The position numbers and the translations under genes are program-made. DNA of 64,000 nucleotides. Source: Bacillus salacetis (GTDB lineage: Bacteria > Bacillota > Bacilli > Bacillales > Bacillaceae_B). The DNA lies in NCBI RefSeq assembly GCF_003581585.1, contig NZ_QXIR01000002.1, forward strand, positions 62,001 through 126,000. Direction: 5' to 3'. Under the pieces are notes generated by a model, which was not told the origin of the DNA, did no database searches, and saw nothing but the letters and a program-made list of their open reading frames with translations. Positions 26,162-36,248 of the stretch are shown here, piece by piece (position 1 is the stretch's first letter; the number at the start of each line of letters is the position of its first letter).

Positions 26162-26585
26162 TTGGCTCATTTAGACACTAAATGGGTTAGCTACTCGCTG
26201 AACTCCATTACTCACTGATCTATTTAACCGTTTATTGGGCCGTTACCTTATTAGCCTCCTTCACTCACTGGACCATTTAACCGTTTAATGGGCCAGAAAC
26301 TCGCTAGACCCCATCACTCATTGGACCATTTAGACACTAATTTGGCCGGCTTCCCGCTGGTCTCCATTACTCAACGGATCATTTAACTGCTTATTGGGCC
26401 AGGAACTTGCTAAACCCCTTCACTCAAGGGACCATTTAGAAACTAATTGGACCGTTTACTCGCTGGACCCTATCACTCTACGGACCATTTATCCACTAAT
26501 TGGGCCAGGAACTCGCTTAACTTCAGCACTCAACGGACTATTTAGACACTAATTGGTCCGGCTTCTCGCTGGGTACAAGTTCTCG
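26162..26585. repeat. 53-bp tandem hairpin repeat, array 1 (eight units)
   Basis: Eight units start at 26162, 26215, 26268, 26321, 26374, 26427, 26480 and 26533, exactly 53 bp each without an indel although bases vary between units. Each opens with a near-palindrome of the form GGACCATTTA-n5-TAATTGGNCC (a hairpin of about 10 bp with a 3-5 base loop), followed by ACTCGCTGG and ending in ACTCA. More degraded copies extend to about 26040 on the left. The array sits between convergent genes. No frame is open through it. The remaining sequence to 26746 shows nothing else. Confidence 0.85.
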
Positions 26586-26746
26586 TCGGCCAATTTTTTT
26601 ACAATAGTAAACTCATTTAACCGATTTACCATTAGGTGGTATAGTAAAAAAATCTAACCGCCTTGACGGGCATAAAGACGAACTGGCGGGAAAACTGCTT
26701 TTTGCCTCTCATCATTATTCACTTTTCTGGGCTTTAATTCTAAACA

Positions 26747-26780
26747 CAAAAAAGCTGAAGAGTGCAGCCTCTGCAGCTTC
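26747..26780 (-). terminator. Terminator of the Staygreen-like gene
   Basis: GAAGCTGCAGAG / CTCTTCAGCTT arms and a T run on the minus strand. Confidence 0.75.
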
Positions 26781-26782
26781 AT

Positions 26783-27241
26783 TCATTTAGTTAGATACTT
26801 TCTGGGTGTACCATAAAATTGAACATGATTGAATTCTGGATAGATGGACTCAAAACTTATATAGATCGGTGCATCCAAAAGCCAGGGAAAGTATGTGAAA
26901 AAACCATTGTCTCCATTCACTATAGCAGTTAACGCAAGCGGAAGTTCCTTTTGAAAGATCATGTAACGCACCTTTGAGAGATTCTTTTCAAACTCCCCAC
27001 CGCTGACATGGACTTTTCCGGAAAGAGTATACTGCCCCATGACCCTGACCCATTCAGCCAATACCTCATCTCTCATTAAGGGATCTATTTTAGCCATATC
27101 GTATACGCAGCCTGCACTCAAAAACAACTCTCCTGTTAAGTCCGAGTGAGTAAGGGTATATTTACGGCCGTCCATCGGATAGAAAATGGAAGCAGGCGGT
27201 ATATATGTCAATGAAAGCTTTTCTGAATCGAATTCACTCAA
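26783..27241 (-). CDS. Staygreen-family protein
   Basis: About 152 residues. The probable start is TTG at 27241, six bases after GAGGTGG; GTG at 27256 is an alternative. It carries the Staygreen (PF12638) pattern: FDSEKLSLTYIPPASIFYPMD, GRKYTLTHSDLTGELFLSAG, LRDEVLAEWVR and LHVSGG-like KVHVSGGEF. Plant members remove magnesium from chlorophyll; bacterial members occur in non-photosynthetic bacilli and their role is unknown. The conserved region is full length here. The gene is followed by a terminator and preceded by a secreted-protein gene. Confidence 0.85.
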   Translation of the reverse strand: MSEFDSEKLSLTYIPPASIFYPMDGRKYTLTHSDLTGELFLSAGCVYDMAKIDPLMRDEVLAEWVRVMGQYTLSGKVHVSGGEFEKNLSKVRYMIFQKELPLALTAIVNGDNGFFTYFPWLLDAPIYISFESIYPEFNHVQFYGTPRKYLTK

Positions 27242-27320
27242 CGTAAGCCACCTCACATCTTTGAAGTGTATTGCCTACATTAAGGTATGACAATAGCCTA
27301 AGTATTGTGCATGCCTCTCC

Positions 27321-28073
27321 TTACAACTCTTCCCATTGAATATCCTTCAAATCCCATTGACCATTTTCATAATACCAATATGAATATACATTTCCTACAG
27401 CATCCGCTTGATAGGCTCCACTGATCCGCTGAACACCTTTCAATCCTTTGCCTTTTTCCCCTCTGATGTTTACCGGTTCAAACATTGCATAGGGGATGAC
27501 CATCATTTCCATTGGCTCATTCAATTTTCCATCCTGATAGATTCCCAGCCGGTCATAGTCTTCCTTTCTTCCGCTTAAATCCACTGTGAAGGATTCATTT
27601 GTATCATTAAAGGTGATGAGCCCTTTGTAATCATTCTCAAAATGAGCATCCATCGATAATGCAGGCGGCATACCGATATCCTTTTTTTCATAGTCCGCCA
27701 GCGTATATAAACTATAGTTGTACAGTCCTCCGCTTCCGCCTGTAGCAGAAGATTCAAGCAAGTCCTTTACACCATCATGATTCAAGTCCGCAAATTCTAT
27801 CTGCGGTTCATAACCGCCTTCATAGTCGATCCGAAATTCTTTTTTTTCTGAAGTGATTTCAGCCCAGATTTCTTTATAAAATAAGGCACCAGGTTCAAAC
27901 GGTTTGCCCCACAAAGTGATCTTATCCTTTTTATTATCCCCTGTTACATCTTCTTCATAAGTGACGATTGCCATAATATTCGGCCGGTCATGTTCTTCAG
28001 CGAAATTTCCGGCTATAGCATGCAGCGACATGAAAAAGAATGCCGCAAAAGCAAACAACAATTCCTTTCTCAT
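27321..28073 (-). CDS. Secreted protein with EF-hand-like calcium motifs
   Basis: A 250-residue protein with a cleavable signal peptide (MRKELLFAFAAFFFMSLHAIA, cleavage near residue 21-22). Two DxTGDxxKD/DxNxDG-type loops, DVTGDNKKD and DLNHDGVKD, are typical of calcium-binding VCBS/dockerin-like repeats. They occur in a beta-rich body (ITLWGKPFEPGALFYKEIWAEI, SSATGGSGGLYNYSLYTL). No named family recognised with confidence. It ends 80 bp before the Staygreen gene. Probably released or attached outside the cell. Confidence 0.7.
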   Translation of the reverse strand: MRKELLFAFAAFFFMSLHAIAGNFAEEHDRPNIMAIVTYEEDVTGDNKKDKITLWGKPFEPGALFYKEIWAEITSEKKEFRIDYEGGYEPQIEFADLNHDGVKDLLESSATGGSGGLYNYSLYTLADYEKKDIGMPPALSMDAHFENDYKGLITFNDTNESFTVDLSGRKEDYDRLGIYQDGKLNEPMEMMVIPYAMFEPVNIRGEKGKGLKGVQRISGAYQADAVGNVYSYWYYENGQWDLKDIQWEEL

Positions 28074-28179
28074 TAAGAACCTCTCCTTATGGACTGATTT
28101 TTCTTATGTTCTCCATAAGAGGGAATAATATGTAAAACAAAATGGCTGCAGCAAAAAGATAAATAGTTAACAAAGGATC

Positions 28180-28330
28180 TTTTCATAAGCATCGCGGCTT
28201 ATCTAATCGTTTGGATTTCCACTCAAGGCGAACGGGTTTCACCTGTCCCGCCAATCCCGCAGGAAATCTCTCGTCTGCAGCGAAGCTCCTTCTACGGAAC
28301 AAGGAGGAGGAAATATATCTCTCAAAAGCA
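28180..28330 (-). repeat. Degenerate Bacillaceae REP-like intergenic element
   Basis: Read on the minus strand it contains GAAGGAGCTTCGCTGCAG, TTTCCTGCGGGATTGGCGGG, ACAGGTGAAACCCG and GAGTGGAAATCC in this order. This resembles the intergenic GC-rich palindromic element that I recall as common in Bacillus genomes (CCTGCGGGA..GCGGGACAGGTGAGACCC..GGAGCGGAAATC). The copy is decayed and shortened. Confidence 0.45.
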
Positions 28331-28355
28331 ATAATCATTTGAAAAGTGCATCAAA

Positions 28356-28413
28356 GAAAAAACCGAACTTTTCCAAAGCTCTAAAATTGAGCCTCTAAAA
28401 AGTCCGGTTTTCT
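28356..28413. terminator. Terminator-like hairpin between alsT and the REP-like element
   Basis: AGAAAACCGGACTTTTTAGAGGCTC and its imperfect complement around a 7-base loop, with a T run on the minus strand; probably the alsT terminator, 80 bp after its stop. Confidence 0.6.
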
Positions 28414-28491
28414 CAGTTGTCTTGTATTGGCATCTTACAATTAGACGGCTTTTGGAGAAAACACGTTAGTTCCGCCACACCCTCTTAATAC

Positions 28492-29922
28492 TTATTTGTT
28501 TCTCCTTCTTCTTTCTTCCTCCGGCATAGATTCCCAGGATTCAATCCCCTTCAATCCAGGAATGGAATTCGAATAGAATACAGGGTCCTTGCCTTCTCGT
28601 TTCTGACTGCGGTAATCCTTTAAAGCTGCAACTGCAATTTTTGCCAGCAGAGTGATTGCAATCAAGTTAATGATCGCCATGAAGCCCATGGAAACATCCG
28701 CAAGCCCCCACACCACTTCCAGTTTCACAGTTGAGCCGAAAACCACCATCGCCAATACAGCCAGCCGGTATACAAAAAGGGAAACACGATTATATTTGAT
28801 AAATTCAATATTGGTTTCACCATAATAGTAGTTTCCGATAATCGAGCTGAAAGCGAATAGAAAAATCGCAGTGGCTACAAAGAATCCTGCCCAGTCCCCT
28901 ACATGATATGTCAATGCAGCTTGTGTCAGCCGGATTCCATCCAGTCCGGCAGTATATTGATCGGACAGGATGATGATGAAGGCTGTAGAGGTGCAGATGA
29001 TCAATGTATCTGTGAACACCCCCAGTGTCTGAATCAGTCCCTGTTTGGCTGGGTGTGTGACCGCCGCCGTCGCAGCAGCATTCGGTGCACTCCCCATTCC
29101 CGCTTCATTGGAGAACAGCCCCCGTTTGATCCCCATCATGATAGCAGCTCCAACTCCGCCGCTGACTACTTCGCGAAGCCCAAAAGCACTTTCAAAAATC
29201 AATACAAACATATCCGGGATAGCTGTAATATTAGCAATCAGGATAAACAGGGCAAGCAGAATATATAATATTGCCAGTATCGGCACGAGGATCTGCGTAA
29301 CATGCGCAATCCTTTTGATTCCCCCGAATATAATGACGGCTGTCAGTCCAGCCAGAATGATGCCGATTGTCATTCGGCTCAGCCCATATGTTTCATTGAC
29401 GGCTATGGCGATCGTATTCGATTGAACAGAGTTGAACACAAGACCGAAGCTGAAAGTGATAACTACGGCAAATATGATTCCCATCCAGCGTGCATTCAAA
29501 CCCTTTTCCATATAATACGCTGGACCGCCGCGAAAGCCATCTTTATCTTTCACTTTATAAATCTGTGCTAGAGTACTTTCAACAAATGAAGTAGCTCCGC
29601 CCAGTAAAGCAATCAGCCACATCCAGAAAACAGCTCCCGGACCGCCTCCTGCAATGGCAGTTGCAACTCCAGCAAGGTTTCCTGTCCCCACTCGGGAAGC
29701 AGTTGATACGGTAAATGCCTGGAAAGAGGAGATTCCTCTCTTTCCATCAGCTGAAATTGTCGCCTTATCAGTAAGAAGGCGGAACATTTCCCCTATATAG
29801 CGGAATTGTACCAAATTCAGCCTGACTGAAAAATAAATTCCCAGTGCGATTAGAACGGCAATCAATATGTAAGTCCATATAAAGGTATTCAGTGATCCGA
29901 TTATGTCTGTAAAAATGTCCAT
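28492..29922 (-). CDS. alsT: Alanine/glycine (or glutamine):sodium symporter, AGCS family
   Basis: A 476-residue transporter with about ten helices. The start is set at the second of two near ATGs (29922), six bases after AGGAGG. The family blocks are complete: FQAFTVSTASRVGTGNLAGV, GAVFWMWLIALLGGATSFVE, GGPAYYMEKGL and the GIKRGLFSNEAGMGSAPNAA region. It imports an amino acid with Na+. In Bacillus subtilis alsT (glnT) lies next to parEC, as here; ynfC, which I remember between parC and alsT, is missing. The exact substrate (alanine or glutamine) is not determined by sequence. Confidence 0.88.
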   Translation of the reverse strand: MDIFTDIIGSLNTFIWTYILIAVLIALGIYFSVRLNLVQFRYIGEMFRLLTDKATISADGKRGISSFQAFTVSTASRVGTGNLAGVATAIAGGGPGAVFWMWLIALLGGATSFVESTLAQIYKVKDKDGFRGGPAYYMEKGLNARWMGIIFAVVITFSFGLVFNSVQSNTIAIAVNETYGLSRMTIGIILAGLTAVIIFGGIKRIAHVTQILVPILAILYILLALFILIANITAIPDMFVLIFESAFGLREVVSGGVGAAIMMGIKRGLFSNEAGMGSAPNAAATAAVTHPAKQGLIQTLGVFTDTLIICTSTAFIIILSDQYTAGLDGIRLTQAALTYHVGDWAGFFVATAIFLFAFSSIIGNYYYGETNIEFIKYNRVSLFVYRLAVLAMVVFGSTVKLEVVWGLADVSMGFMAIINLIAITLLAKIAVAALKDYRSQKREGKDPVFYSNSIPGLKGIESWESMPEEERRRRNK

Positions 29923-29998
29923 TGTCATCCTCCTGCAATCAATATTACCAAAACACCCTTGGTTTTTACCCTTCCTTCACCAAGATAAAACCAAGGGA

Positions 29999-30041
29999 TA
30001 AAAAAAGTTAAGAAGCAGACACGGAAAACGTGCCTGCTTCC
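29999..30041 (-). terminator. parEC terminator
   Basis: GAAGCAGGCACG / CGTGTCTGCTTC arms followed by TAACTTTTTT on the minus strand, about 85 bp past the parC stop. Confidence 0.75.
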
Positions 30042-30124
30042 TGATATTTTATTATAGAGCTCTTTTCGTACACGTTCCTGCCGATTCATACACTGTCACA
30101 AGAATCCACCAAACAAAGTATCTT

Positions 30125-32554
30125 TTATAATGATGGACGTGGCTCAAGCCATATCCTGATGACTGAGCCGCTTTCTCCTTGATCGAGCACGAATGAGCCG
30201 TTGGAATAACGATCATTGTTCCTGAAGTTGGAGACCTGGACAGTTTCGACAGTCCCCTTATTCGTCTCCAAGGAAACCGCATCGATTTCTTCGACGATCT
30301 CCATCCCTGCCAATCTATGAGGATTGGACTTGAGTTCACGCAGCATCACGACACCGCGTTTTGCTCTTGTTGTCTTTTCGAACTCCGCCAGTTTCATTTT
30401 CTTGACTGCCCCGCGTTGGGTGGCAATCAGGACAGTTTGGGAACCAAGCCTTGAAACAGGTTTTCCGGCAACGACAAAGTCACCGTCTTTCAAGTTGATC
30501 CCTTTTACTCCTGCTGCCCTTGGTCCAACCACGCTGACTTCTTCTTCATTGAACCATAATCCGTAACCAAAATGAGTAGCGAGGAATAAATCATTGTTTC
30601 CGTCCGTCAAATGGACATCAATCAATTCATCATCTTTTTTTAGATTCAGGGCAACAAGCGGCCGTGAGTACCTCTGTGCTTTGTACTGGCTCAACAGTGA
30701 TTTCTTCGCCATTCCATTTTTGGTTATGAACAGCAGATACCTATTGTCATCGAACTCTTTTATCGGTATGGCCCCAATCAATCTTTCATCTTTATCGATC
30801 GATATGAAGTTCGCAACGTGCTGCCCTAGATCTTTCCAGCGGATATCCGGCAGTTCATGAACAGGACAATACAGGTAGCTTCCCTTGTCTGTGAACAGCA
30901 GAAGCACGTCCGTTGTATTCATTTCCTGCTGAAGCAGAATCCTGTCCGTCTCTTTCATCGCCAGATCCTGGCCATTCGAAGCCGAGAAGGAACGCAGGCT
31001 TGTACGCTTGAGATAACCGTCTTTGGTTACAGTTACCATCACATCTTCGTTGGCAATCATGACTTCCAGATTAACCTTGATTTCCTCTATTTCTGCTTCA
31101 ATTACAGAACGTCTGGCGTCTGCAAATTGTTTTTTGATAGCTTTCAATTCTTTTTTGATGACGCTTAACAATTTGCGTTCGCTTTCAAGGATCGAAGTCA
31201 ATTCGTCAATCAGGCTGGCCAGTTCCTCTGCTTCCTGTTTCAAAGCTGTGATATCTGTATTCGTCAAACGGTATAGCTGCAAGGAAACAATCGCTTCTGC
31301 TTGTGCCTCTGAGAAATCGAACTTGGCAATCAAATTATTCTTTGCATCTCTTTTATCCTTTGAGGCCCGGATCGCAGCAATCACCTCATCAAGAATCGAC
31401 AGAGCTTTCATCAACCCTTCGACAATATGCTGACGGTCCTTAGCTTTCTTCAAGTCGAATTTGGACCTGTTCGTCACCACTTCTTTCTGGTGCTCAATGT
31501 AGGCATCCAGCAGCTGGCGGAGCCCCATCAATTGAGGACGGCGGTTATGGATGGCCACCATATTGAAATTATAGGCAACCTGCAGGTCCGTATTTTTGTA
31601 AAGAAACATAAGGACGCCATCTGAATCCGCATCCTTCTTCAGCTCGATCACTATACGCAGCCCGGTGCGGTCAGTTTCATCCCTTACTTCTGCGATCCCT
31701 TCAACTTTCCGGTCCATCCTGAACTCATCCATTTTTTTAACCAGATTCGCCTTATTGACTTCATATGGAATCTCGGTGATGACAATCTGCTGCTTGCTTC
31801 CGCGGATATCTTCCACTTCCGCCTTGCCCCGGACAACAATTTTCCCTTTGCCGGTCTCATAAGCTTTCTTGATTCCTTCAATCCCTTGGATGATTCCTCC
31901 TGTAGGAAAATCCGGTCCTTTGATTGCCGTCATCAACTCTTCCACTGTTGTGTCAGGCTTGTCCATCCGCATGACGACGGCATCGATTACTTCCCCGAGA
32001 TGATGGGGAGGGATGTCCGTTGCGTAACCCGCAGAAATACCTGTTGATCCGTTCACAAGAAGGGCAGGGAATCTGGCAGGCAGGACAGTAGGTTCTTTTG
32101 ATGTATCATCAAAGTTTGGTATGAAGTCTACCGTATCCTTTTCAATATCACGAAGAAGTTCCGTGGATATCGCCGAGAGCCTTGCTTCAGTGTAACGCAT
32201 GGCTGCAGGGGGATCCCCATCGACGCTTCCGTTATTCCCATGCATTTCCACAAGCAGATTTCTCAGCTTCCACTCCTGGCTCATACGCACCATCGCATCA
32301 TAAACCGAGGTATCGCCATGAGGGTGGTAGTTACCGATTACGTTACCAACTGTTTTCGCCGACTTCCGGAATCCTTTTTCATGGGTATTCCCTTCCACAT
32401 GCATGGCATATAGAATCCTCCGCTGAACCGGCTTCAAGCCGTCACGTGCATCAGGCAGTGCACGATCTTGAATGATATATTTACTGTATCTTCCAAAACG
32501 ATCGCCTAAGACCTCTTCTAAAGGAAGATCCTGGTAGCGTTCTTGAGTTGTCAT
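30125..32554 (-). CDS. parC: DNA topoisomerase IV subunit A
   Basis: An 809-residue subunit, full length. The breakage domain shows [19 protein letters not shown] and the catalytic tyrosine Tyr121 in [11 protein letters not shown]. The coiled-coil tower and a C-terminal beta-pinwheel (repeats around [27 protein letters not shown]) follow. With ParE it unlinks replicated chromosomes. It overlaps parE by 4 bp (ATGA), so the two are translationally coupled. In the quinolone region [12 protein letters not shown], Thr82 and Asp86 occupy the places of Staphylococcus aureus GrlA Ser80 and Glu84. Confidence 0.97.
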   Translation of the reverse strand: MTTQERYQDLPLEEVLGDRFGRYSKYIIQDRALPDARDGLKPVQRRILYAMHVEGNTHEKGFRKSAKTVGNVIGNYHPHGDTSVYDAMVRMSQEWKLRNLLVEMHGNNGSVDGDPPAAMRYTEARLSAISTELLRDIEKDTVDFIPNFDDTSKEPTVLPARFPALLVNGSTGISAGYATDIPPHHLGEVIDAVVMRMDKPDTTVEELMTAIKGPDFPTGGIIQGIEGIKKAYETGKGKIVVRGKAEVEDIRGSKQQIVITEIPYEVNKANLVKKMDEFRMDRKVEGIAEVRDETDRTGLRIVIELKKDADSDGVLMFLYKNTDLQVAYNFNMVAIHNRRPQLMGLRQLLDAYIEHQKEVVTNRSKFDLKKAKDRQHIVEGLMKALSILDEVIAAIRASKDKRDAKNNLIAKFDFSEAQAEAIVSLQLYRLTNTDITALKQEAEELASLIDELTSILESERKLLSVIKKELKAIKKQFADARRSVIEAEIEEIKVNLEVMIANEDVMVTVTKDGYLKRTSLRSFSASNGQDLAMKETDRILLQQEMNTTDVLLLFTDKGSYLYCPVHELPDIRWKDLGQHVANFISIDKDERLIGAIPIKEFDDNRYLLFITKNGMAKKSLLSQYKAQRYSRPLVALNLKKDDELIDVHLTDGNNDLFLATHFGYGLWFNEEEVSVVGPRAAGVKGINLKDGDFVVAGKPVSRLGSQTVLIATQRGAVKKMKLAEFEKTTRAKRGVVMLRELKSNPHRLAGMEIVEEIDAVSLETNKGTVETVQVSNFRNNDRYSNGSFVLDQGESGSVIRIWLEPRPSL

Positions 32555-34527
32555 AGATTGCCCTCCTCTGCGACCGATACATTTTCATTTTCGAGAATAC
32601 TTCCGTCTTCTTCAAGCCCGAAAGCAACATTGCTTTCGATCCATTTCCGGCGTGGCTCTACTTTATCTCCCATGAGTGTCGTTACCCTGCGTTCTGCTCT
32701 TGCAGCGTCATCGATTTTGACACGGATAAGCGTCCGCGTTTCCGGATCCATTGTCGTTTCCCAAAGCTGATCGGCGTTCATCTCGCCAAGACCCTTGTAC
32801 CGCTGGATCATATAGCCCTTTCCGACTTTCTTGATAGCGCCGTCGAGTTCCTCATCAGTCCACGCATACTCAATGACTTCTTTTTTTCCGCTGCCTTTGC
32901 TTACTTTATAAAGCGGAGGAAGGGCAATATACACTCTTCCATCCTCAAGCAATGGCTTCATATAACGGTAAAAGAAGGTCAGAAGCAGGACCTGTATATG
33001 TGCGCCGTCTGTATCGGCGTCAGTCATGATCACGACCTTATCGTAGTTGATATCGCCAATATTGAATTCCGGCCCCACACCAGCTCCGATGGCATGGATG
33101 ATTGTATTGATTTCCTCATTCTTAAAGATATCCTGGAGCTTTGCTTTCTCAGTGTTGATGACCTTACCACGTAAGGGCAGGATTGCCTGGAATTTCCTGT
33201 CACGGCCTTGTTTTGCTGAGCCGCCTGCAGAATCCCCCTCAACCAGGTATAATTCATTTTTCTGTGGATTACGGGACTGCGCCGGTGTCAGCTTGCCTGA
33301 GAGAATCGTTTCTGAGCGCTTTCTCTTCTTACCGTTCCTGGCGTCTTCGCGAGCTCTTCTCGCAGCTTCCCTGGCTTGTGCTGCCCTGATCGATTTCTTG
33401 ATCAGCAGGGAACTGGTATCAGGGTTTTCCTCGAGGAAGTAAAGCAGATGCTCAGATACCACCGCATCCACTGCCGATCTGGCTTCACTTGTTCCAAGCT
33501 TCCCCTTCGTCTGTCCTTCGAATTGAAGAAGCTCTTCCGGAATACGTACAGAAACGATGGCAGCAAGGCCTTCACGGATATCCGTCCCTTCCAGATTCTT
33601 GTCCTTGTCCTTCAGGATTCCCGCTTTTCGTGCATATTCGTTGAACACCCGGGTCATGGCTGTTTTAGAACCAGCTTCATGGGTCCCGCCGTCTTTTGTA
33701 CGCACATTATTGACGAAAGACAGAATGTTCTCTGAAAATCCATCGTTAAATTGGAAAGCAAACTCCACCTCGATGCTGTTATGTTCTCCTTCAAAGAACA
33801 CAACGGGGTGAATGCTGTCTTTTTCCTCATTCAGATATTGGACAAAAGCCTGTATTCCGCTTTCGAAATGAAATACATCCTTTTGATCGTGACGCTCATC
33901 CACAATGGTGATCTTCAGACCCTTGAGAAGAAAAGCTGATTCCCGGAGACGCTCACACAATGTATCGTAGTTAAAGGATGTCACGCTGAAAATCGATGGG
34001 TCCGGTTTAAAGCTGATCCTTGTCCCGCTCTTTTTTGTTTTCCCCACTTTTTCGAGTGTCGTTTGAGGTTTTCCTCCGTTTGCAAAGGTCTGCTCATATA
34101 CATAACCATCTCTCATGATGGTCACTTTCAGCCACTCGGAAAGGGCATTTACGACCGATGCACCGACACCATGCAATCCTCCGCTTGTTTTGTAGCCCCC
34201 CTGGCCGAACTTACCTCCGGCATGGAGAACTGTCAGTATGATTTCGGGTGTCGGTTTTCCAAGCTTATGCATTCCAGTCGGCATTCCCCGTCCGCTGTCT
34301 TCTACACTCATGCTGTTATCTTTATGTATGGTAACAGTGATTTCATCTCCGTATCCCGCTAATGCTTCGTCTACAGAGTTATCAACGATTTCATATACTA
34401 AGTGATGCAGGCCCCTGGCGTCTGTGGATCCGATATACATACCCGGTCTTTTCCTGACCGCTTCAAGACCCTCCAATACCTGAATCGCATCATCATTGTA
34501 ATCCATGCTCTGATTCCTGTTGGCCAC
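32551..34527 (-). CDS. parE: DNA topoisomerase IV subunit B
   Basis: A 658-residue ATPase subunit. The start is placed at GTG 34527 ([12 protein letters not shown]), seven bases after AAAGGGG; an ATG two codons earlier lies too close to that site. The GHKL ATPase has [16 protein letters not shown] and [15 protein letters not shown]. The Toprim domain has [20 protein letters not shown] and [11 protein letters not shown]. It supplies ATP-driven strand passage for the ParC/ParE tetramer. The neighbours yneT and alsT match the Bacillus subtilis locus. Confidence 0.97.
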   Translation of the reverse strand: MANRNQSMDYNDDAIQVLEGLEAVRKRPGMYIGSTDARGLHHLVYEIVDNSVDEALAGYGDEITVTIHKDNSMSVEDSGRGMPTGMHKLGKPTPEIILTVLHAGGKFGQGGYKTSGGLHGVGASVVNALSEWLKVTIMRDGYVYEQTFANGGKPQTTLEKVGKTKKSGTRISFKPDPSIFSVTSFNYDTLCERLRESAFLLKGLKITIVDERHDQKDVFHFESGIQAFVQYLNEEKDSIHPVVFFEGEHNSIEVEFAFQFNDGFSENILSFVNNVRTKDGGTHEAGSKTAMTRVFNEYARKAGILKDKDKNLEGTDIREGLAAIVSVRIPEELLQFEGQTKGKLGTSEARSAVDAVVSEHLLYFLEENPDTSSLLIKKSIRAAQAREAARRAREDARNGKKRKRSETILSGKLTPAQSRNPQKNELYLVEGDSAGGSAKQGRDRKFQAILPLRGKVINTEKAKLQDIFKNEEINTIIHAIGAGVGPEFNIGDINYDKVVIMTDADTDGAHIQVLLLTFFYRYMKPLLEDGRVYIALPPLYKVSKGSGKKEVIEYAWTDEELDGAIKKVGKGYMIQRYKGLGEMNADQLWETTMDPETRTLIRVKIDDAARAERRVTTLMGDKVEPRRKWIESNVAFGLEEDGSILENENVSVAEEGNL

Positions 34528-34776
34528 GAACATTCCCCTTTCAAAACTTATCTCTGTCTACTTTAAGTGCTTAATTTATATAAAAGAACATTTGTTCGCA
34601 CTTCTATTTTACCATAGTCTCGGCAAACTTCTATGCTTTATTGTATCGTTTTATTTGAATTTCGCAAATTTATTTTCTAAATGACTTGTAAAATGAATGG
34701 ATTATTGACGGGTTTCTTGTATGATCATTATCATTTTCAGATTAACTGCCATTCCTAAAAGACACTCTTAGACACA

Positions 34777-34810
34777 TAAAACAAGCGGCGGAAATCCTCC
34801 CGCCGCTTGT
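34777..34810 (-). terminator. yneT terminator
   Basis: ACAAGCGGCGG / CCGCCGCTTGT arms and TTTT on the minus strand. It separates yneT from parE, so parEC has its own promoter in 34528-34776, where no other feature is visible. Confidence 0.8.
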
Positions 34811-34818
34811 ACGAATCT

Positions 34819-35226
34819 CTATCGTGTTAAAGCATGTTCCACCTTGATACACCGATCCATAATTACGGTATGTCCCTTACTTTTCAAAAAGTCATAGGCT
34901 TCTTCATTGTATACACCAAGCTGTGCCCAGAAAATATCTGCATCGATTTCATCAAATTCCCTAGCGATTTCAGGAAGGAATTCCGACCGGCGGAATACAT
35001 TGACAATATCAACATGCCTGCCGATATCCTTCAATGCCGGTACTGCTTTTATCCCCAATGCTTCGTCTATTGCCGGGTTGACGGGAATGATTTCATATCC
35101 ATTATCCTGCATGGCTTTTGAGACCATGTAGGATGTTCTCTCAGGATTATCACTCAATCCGACGACTGCAATCACTTTTGATTTATCCAGCAGCGGTTTC
35201 ATTTCATTTCTTGTTAAAAAATCCAT
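34819..35226 (-). CDS. yneT: CoA-binding protein YneT
   Basis: A 135-residue Rossmann-fold protein of the CoA_binding_2 family: VIAVVGLSDNPERTSYMVSK near residue 18, then IIPVNPAIDEALGIKAVPAL, FWAQLGVYNEEAYDFLKSKGH and DRCIKVEH. Members bind CoA or acyl-CoA; a precise reaction is not known. It has a strong GGAGGAG ribosome binding site. In Bacillus subtilis it lies between plsY and parE. Here four genes stand between it and plsY. Confidence 0.9.
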   Translation of the reverse strand: MDFLTRNEMKPLLDKSKVIAVVGLSDNPERTSYMVSKAMQDNGYEIIPVNPAIDEALGIKAVPALKDIGRHVDIVNVFRRSEFLPEIAREFDEIDADIFWAQLGVYNEEAYDFLKSKGHTVIMDRCIKVEHALTR

Positions 35227-35280
35227 ATTATTTCAACTCCTCCTCTTCATTATTTCGATGTCCATCTGAATATCCCTGCA

Positions 35281-35322
35281 AAAAAAGCTGATCTATAGGT
35301 TTTTTACCCGTAAAGACCAGCT
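35281..35322 (-). terminator. Terminator of the compatible-solute transporter operon
   Basis: AAGCTGGTCT / AGATCAGCTT arms followed by TTTTTT on the minus strand, 16 bp past the binding-protein gene. Confidence 0.7.
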
Positions 35323-35337
35323 TAAATCCTTCATATT

Positions 35338-36231
35338 CTATTCTTCTATAATTCCTTTTGAAATCAGGAATTCCCTCGCTACATCTTCAACATTTTCTTT
35401 ATCCATGTCCACCTTGGCATTCAACTCGCTCATTTCTTCCTCAGAAATCTGGCCGGCAAGCGAATTGACGGCATCTTCAAGTTCAGGATGTTCTTCCAGG
35501 ACTTCCTGTCTTACTATCGGAGCTGCATAGAAAGGAGGGAAAAATCCTTTATCATCTTCAGTCACCGCCAGGTCGTAACGCTGGATCCTGCCATCGGTCG
35601 TAAATGCAGGGATCAGGTCGACATCCCCATTTTTCACAGCTTCATACATGATGTTGGGATCATAACTTTCGGTGTTCTTAAAATCGAATTCATACGCTTT
35701 GATTAAATCATCATATCCATCCCCTGGACGCTCATAGAACTGATGGGGTGCTCCAAAAACCATATCCTTTGAATAAGGGATCAATTCAGAGTATGTTTCA
35801 GCATCGATACCTTCGCCTTTTCGATAAGCAAGGGTATAGGTGTTTTCAAAGCCGAGCGGCTCAAGCCAGGTTACATCGAATTTTTCTTCATAGCCTTTTT
35901 TAACCTGCTCATAAATTGCATCTGCGTCTGCGCCTTGTTCAGCTTCCTCTTTCAAAACAGCTTTCAATCCGGTTCCTGTATATTCGACATACATATCAAT
36001 ATCGCCTTTTTCAAGTGCGGGAGTCAGGATGGAGACCTCTCCAAGAGCCTCTTCCCGCTCGACATTGAGGTCTGTTTTTTCTTCAATGACCAGCGCAAGC
36101 ATTTCTGTCAAAATGTATTGTTCCGTCCACATCTTACCTGATACAACCACTGTATCGTTCCCTCCGCCGTTTCCACATGCTGATAGAAGCATCAGTGTGG
36201 AAAGCACAGCAGCTAGCAATCTTTTCTTCAT
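35338..36231 (-). CDS. Osmoprotectant (glycine betaine/choline-type) ABC binding lipoprotein
   Basis: A 297-residue lipoprotein starting at ATG 36231 after GGAGAC. Lipobox LLSAC. The body follows the OpuAC/OpuCC pattern: VVVSGKMWTEQYILTEMLAL, DIDMYVEYTGTGL, ENTYTLAYRKG, VDLIPAFTTDGRIQRYDL and PPFYAAPIVRQEVLEEHP. Such proteins capture compatible solutes such as betaine, choline or carnitine. It is the last gene of a three-gene operon after ATPase and permease. Confidence 0.88.
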   Translation of the reverse strand: MKKRLLAAVLSTLMLLSACGNGGGNDTVVVSGKMWTEQYILTEMLALVIEEKTDLNVEREEALGEVSILTPALEKGDIDMYVEYTGTGLKAVLKEEAEQGADADAIYEQVKKGYEEKFDVTWLEPLGFENTYTLAYRKGEGIDAETYSELIPYSKDMVFGAPHQFYERPGDGYDDLIKAYEFDFKNTESYDPNIMYEAVKNGDVDLIPAFTTDGRIQRYDLAVTEDDKGFFPPFYAAPIVRQEVLEEHPELEDAVNSLAGQISEEEMSELNAKVDMDKENVEDVAREFLISKGIIEE

Positions 36232-36248
36232 GAATTCAGTCTCCTTTA

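Noticed and set aside
26162..26585. CRISPR array
   Set aside because: Units follow each other without unique spacers and diverge from one another along their whole length; no cas genes nearby.
30058..30082. AGCTCTTTTCGT followed by CCTGC after the parC gene, similar to the MITE end
   Set aside because: Only about 12 bases match without gap; they match the MITE interior (CAGCTCTTTTCGTTCCTGC) equally well. No second end or duplication is visible, so chance or an old fragment cannot be told apart.
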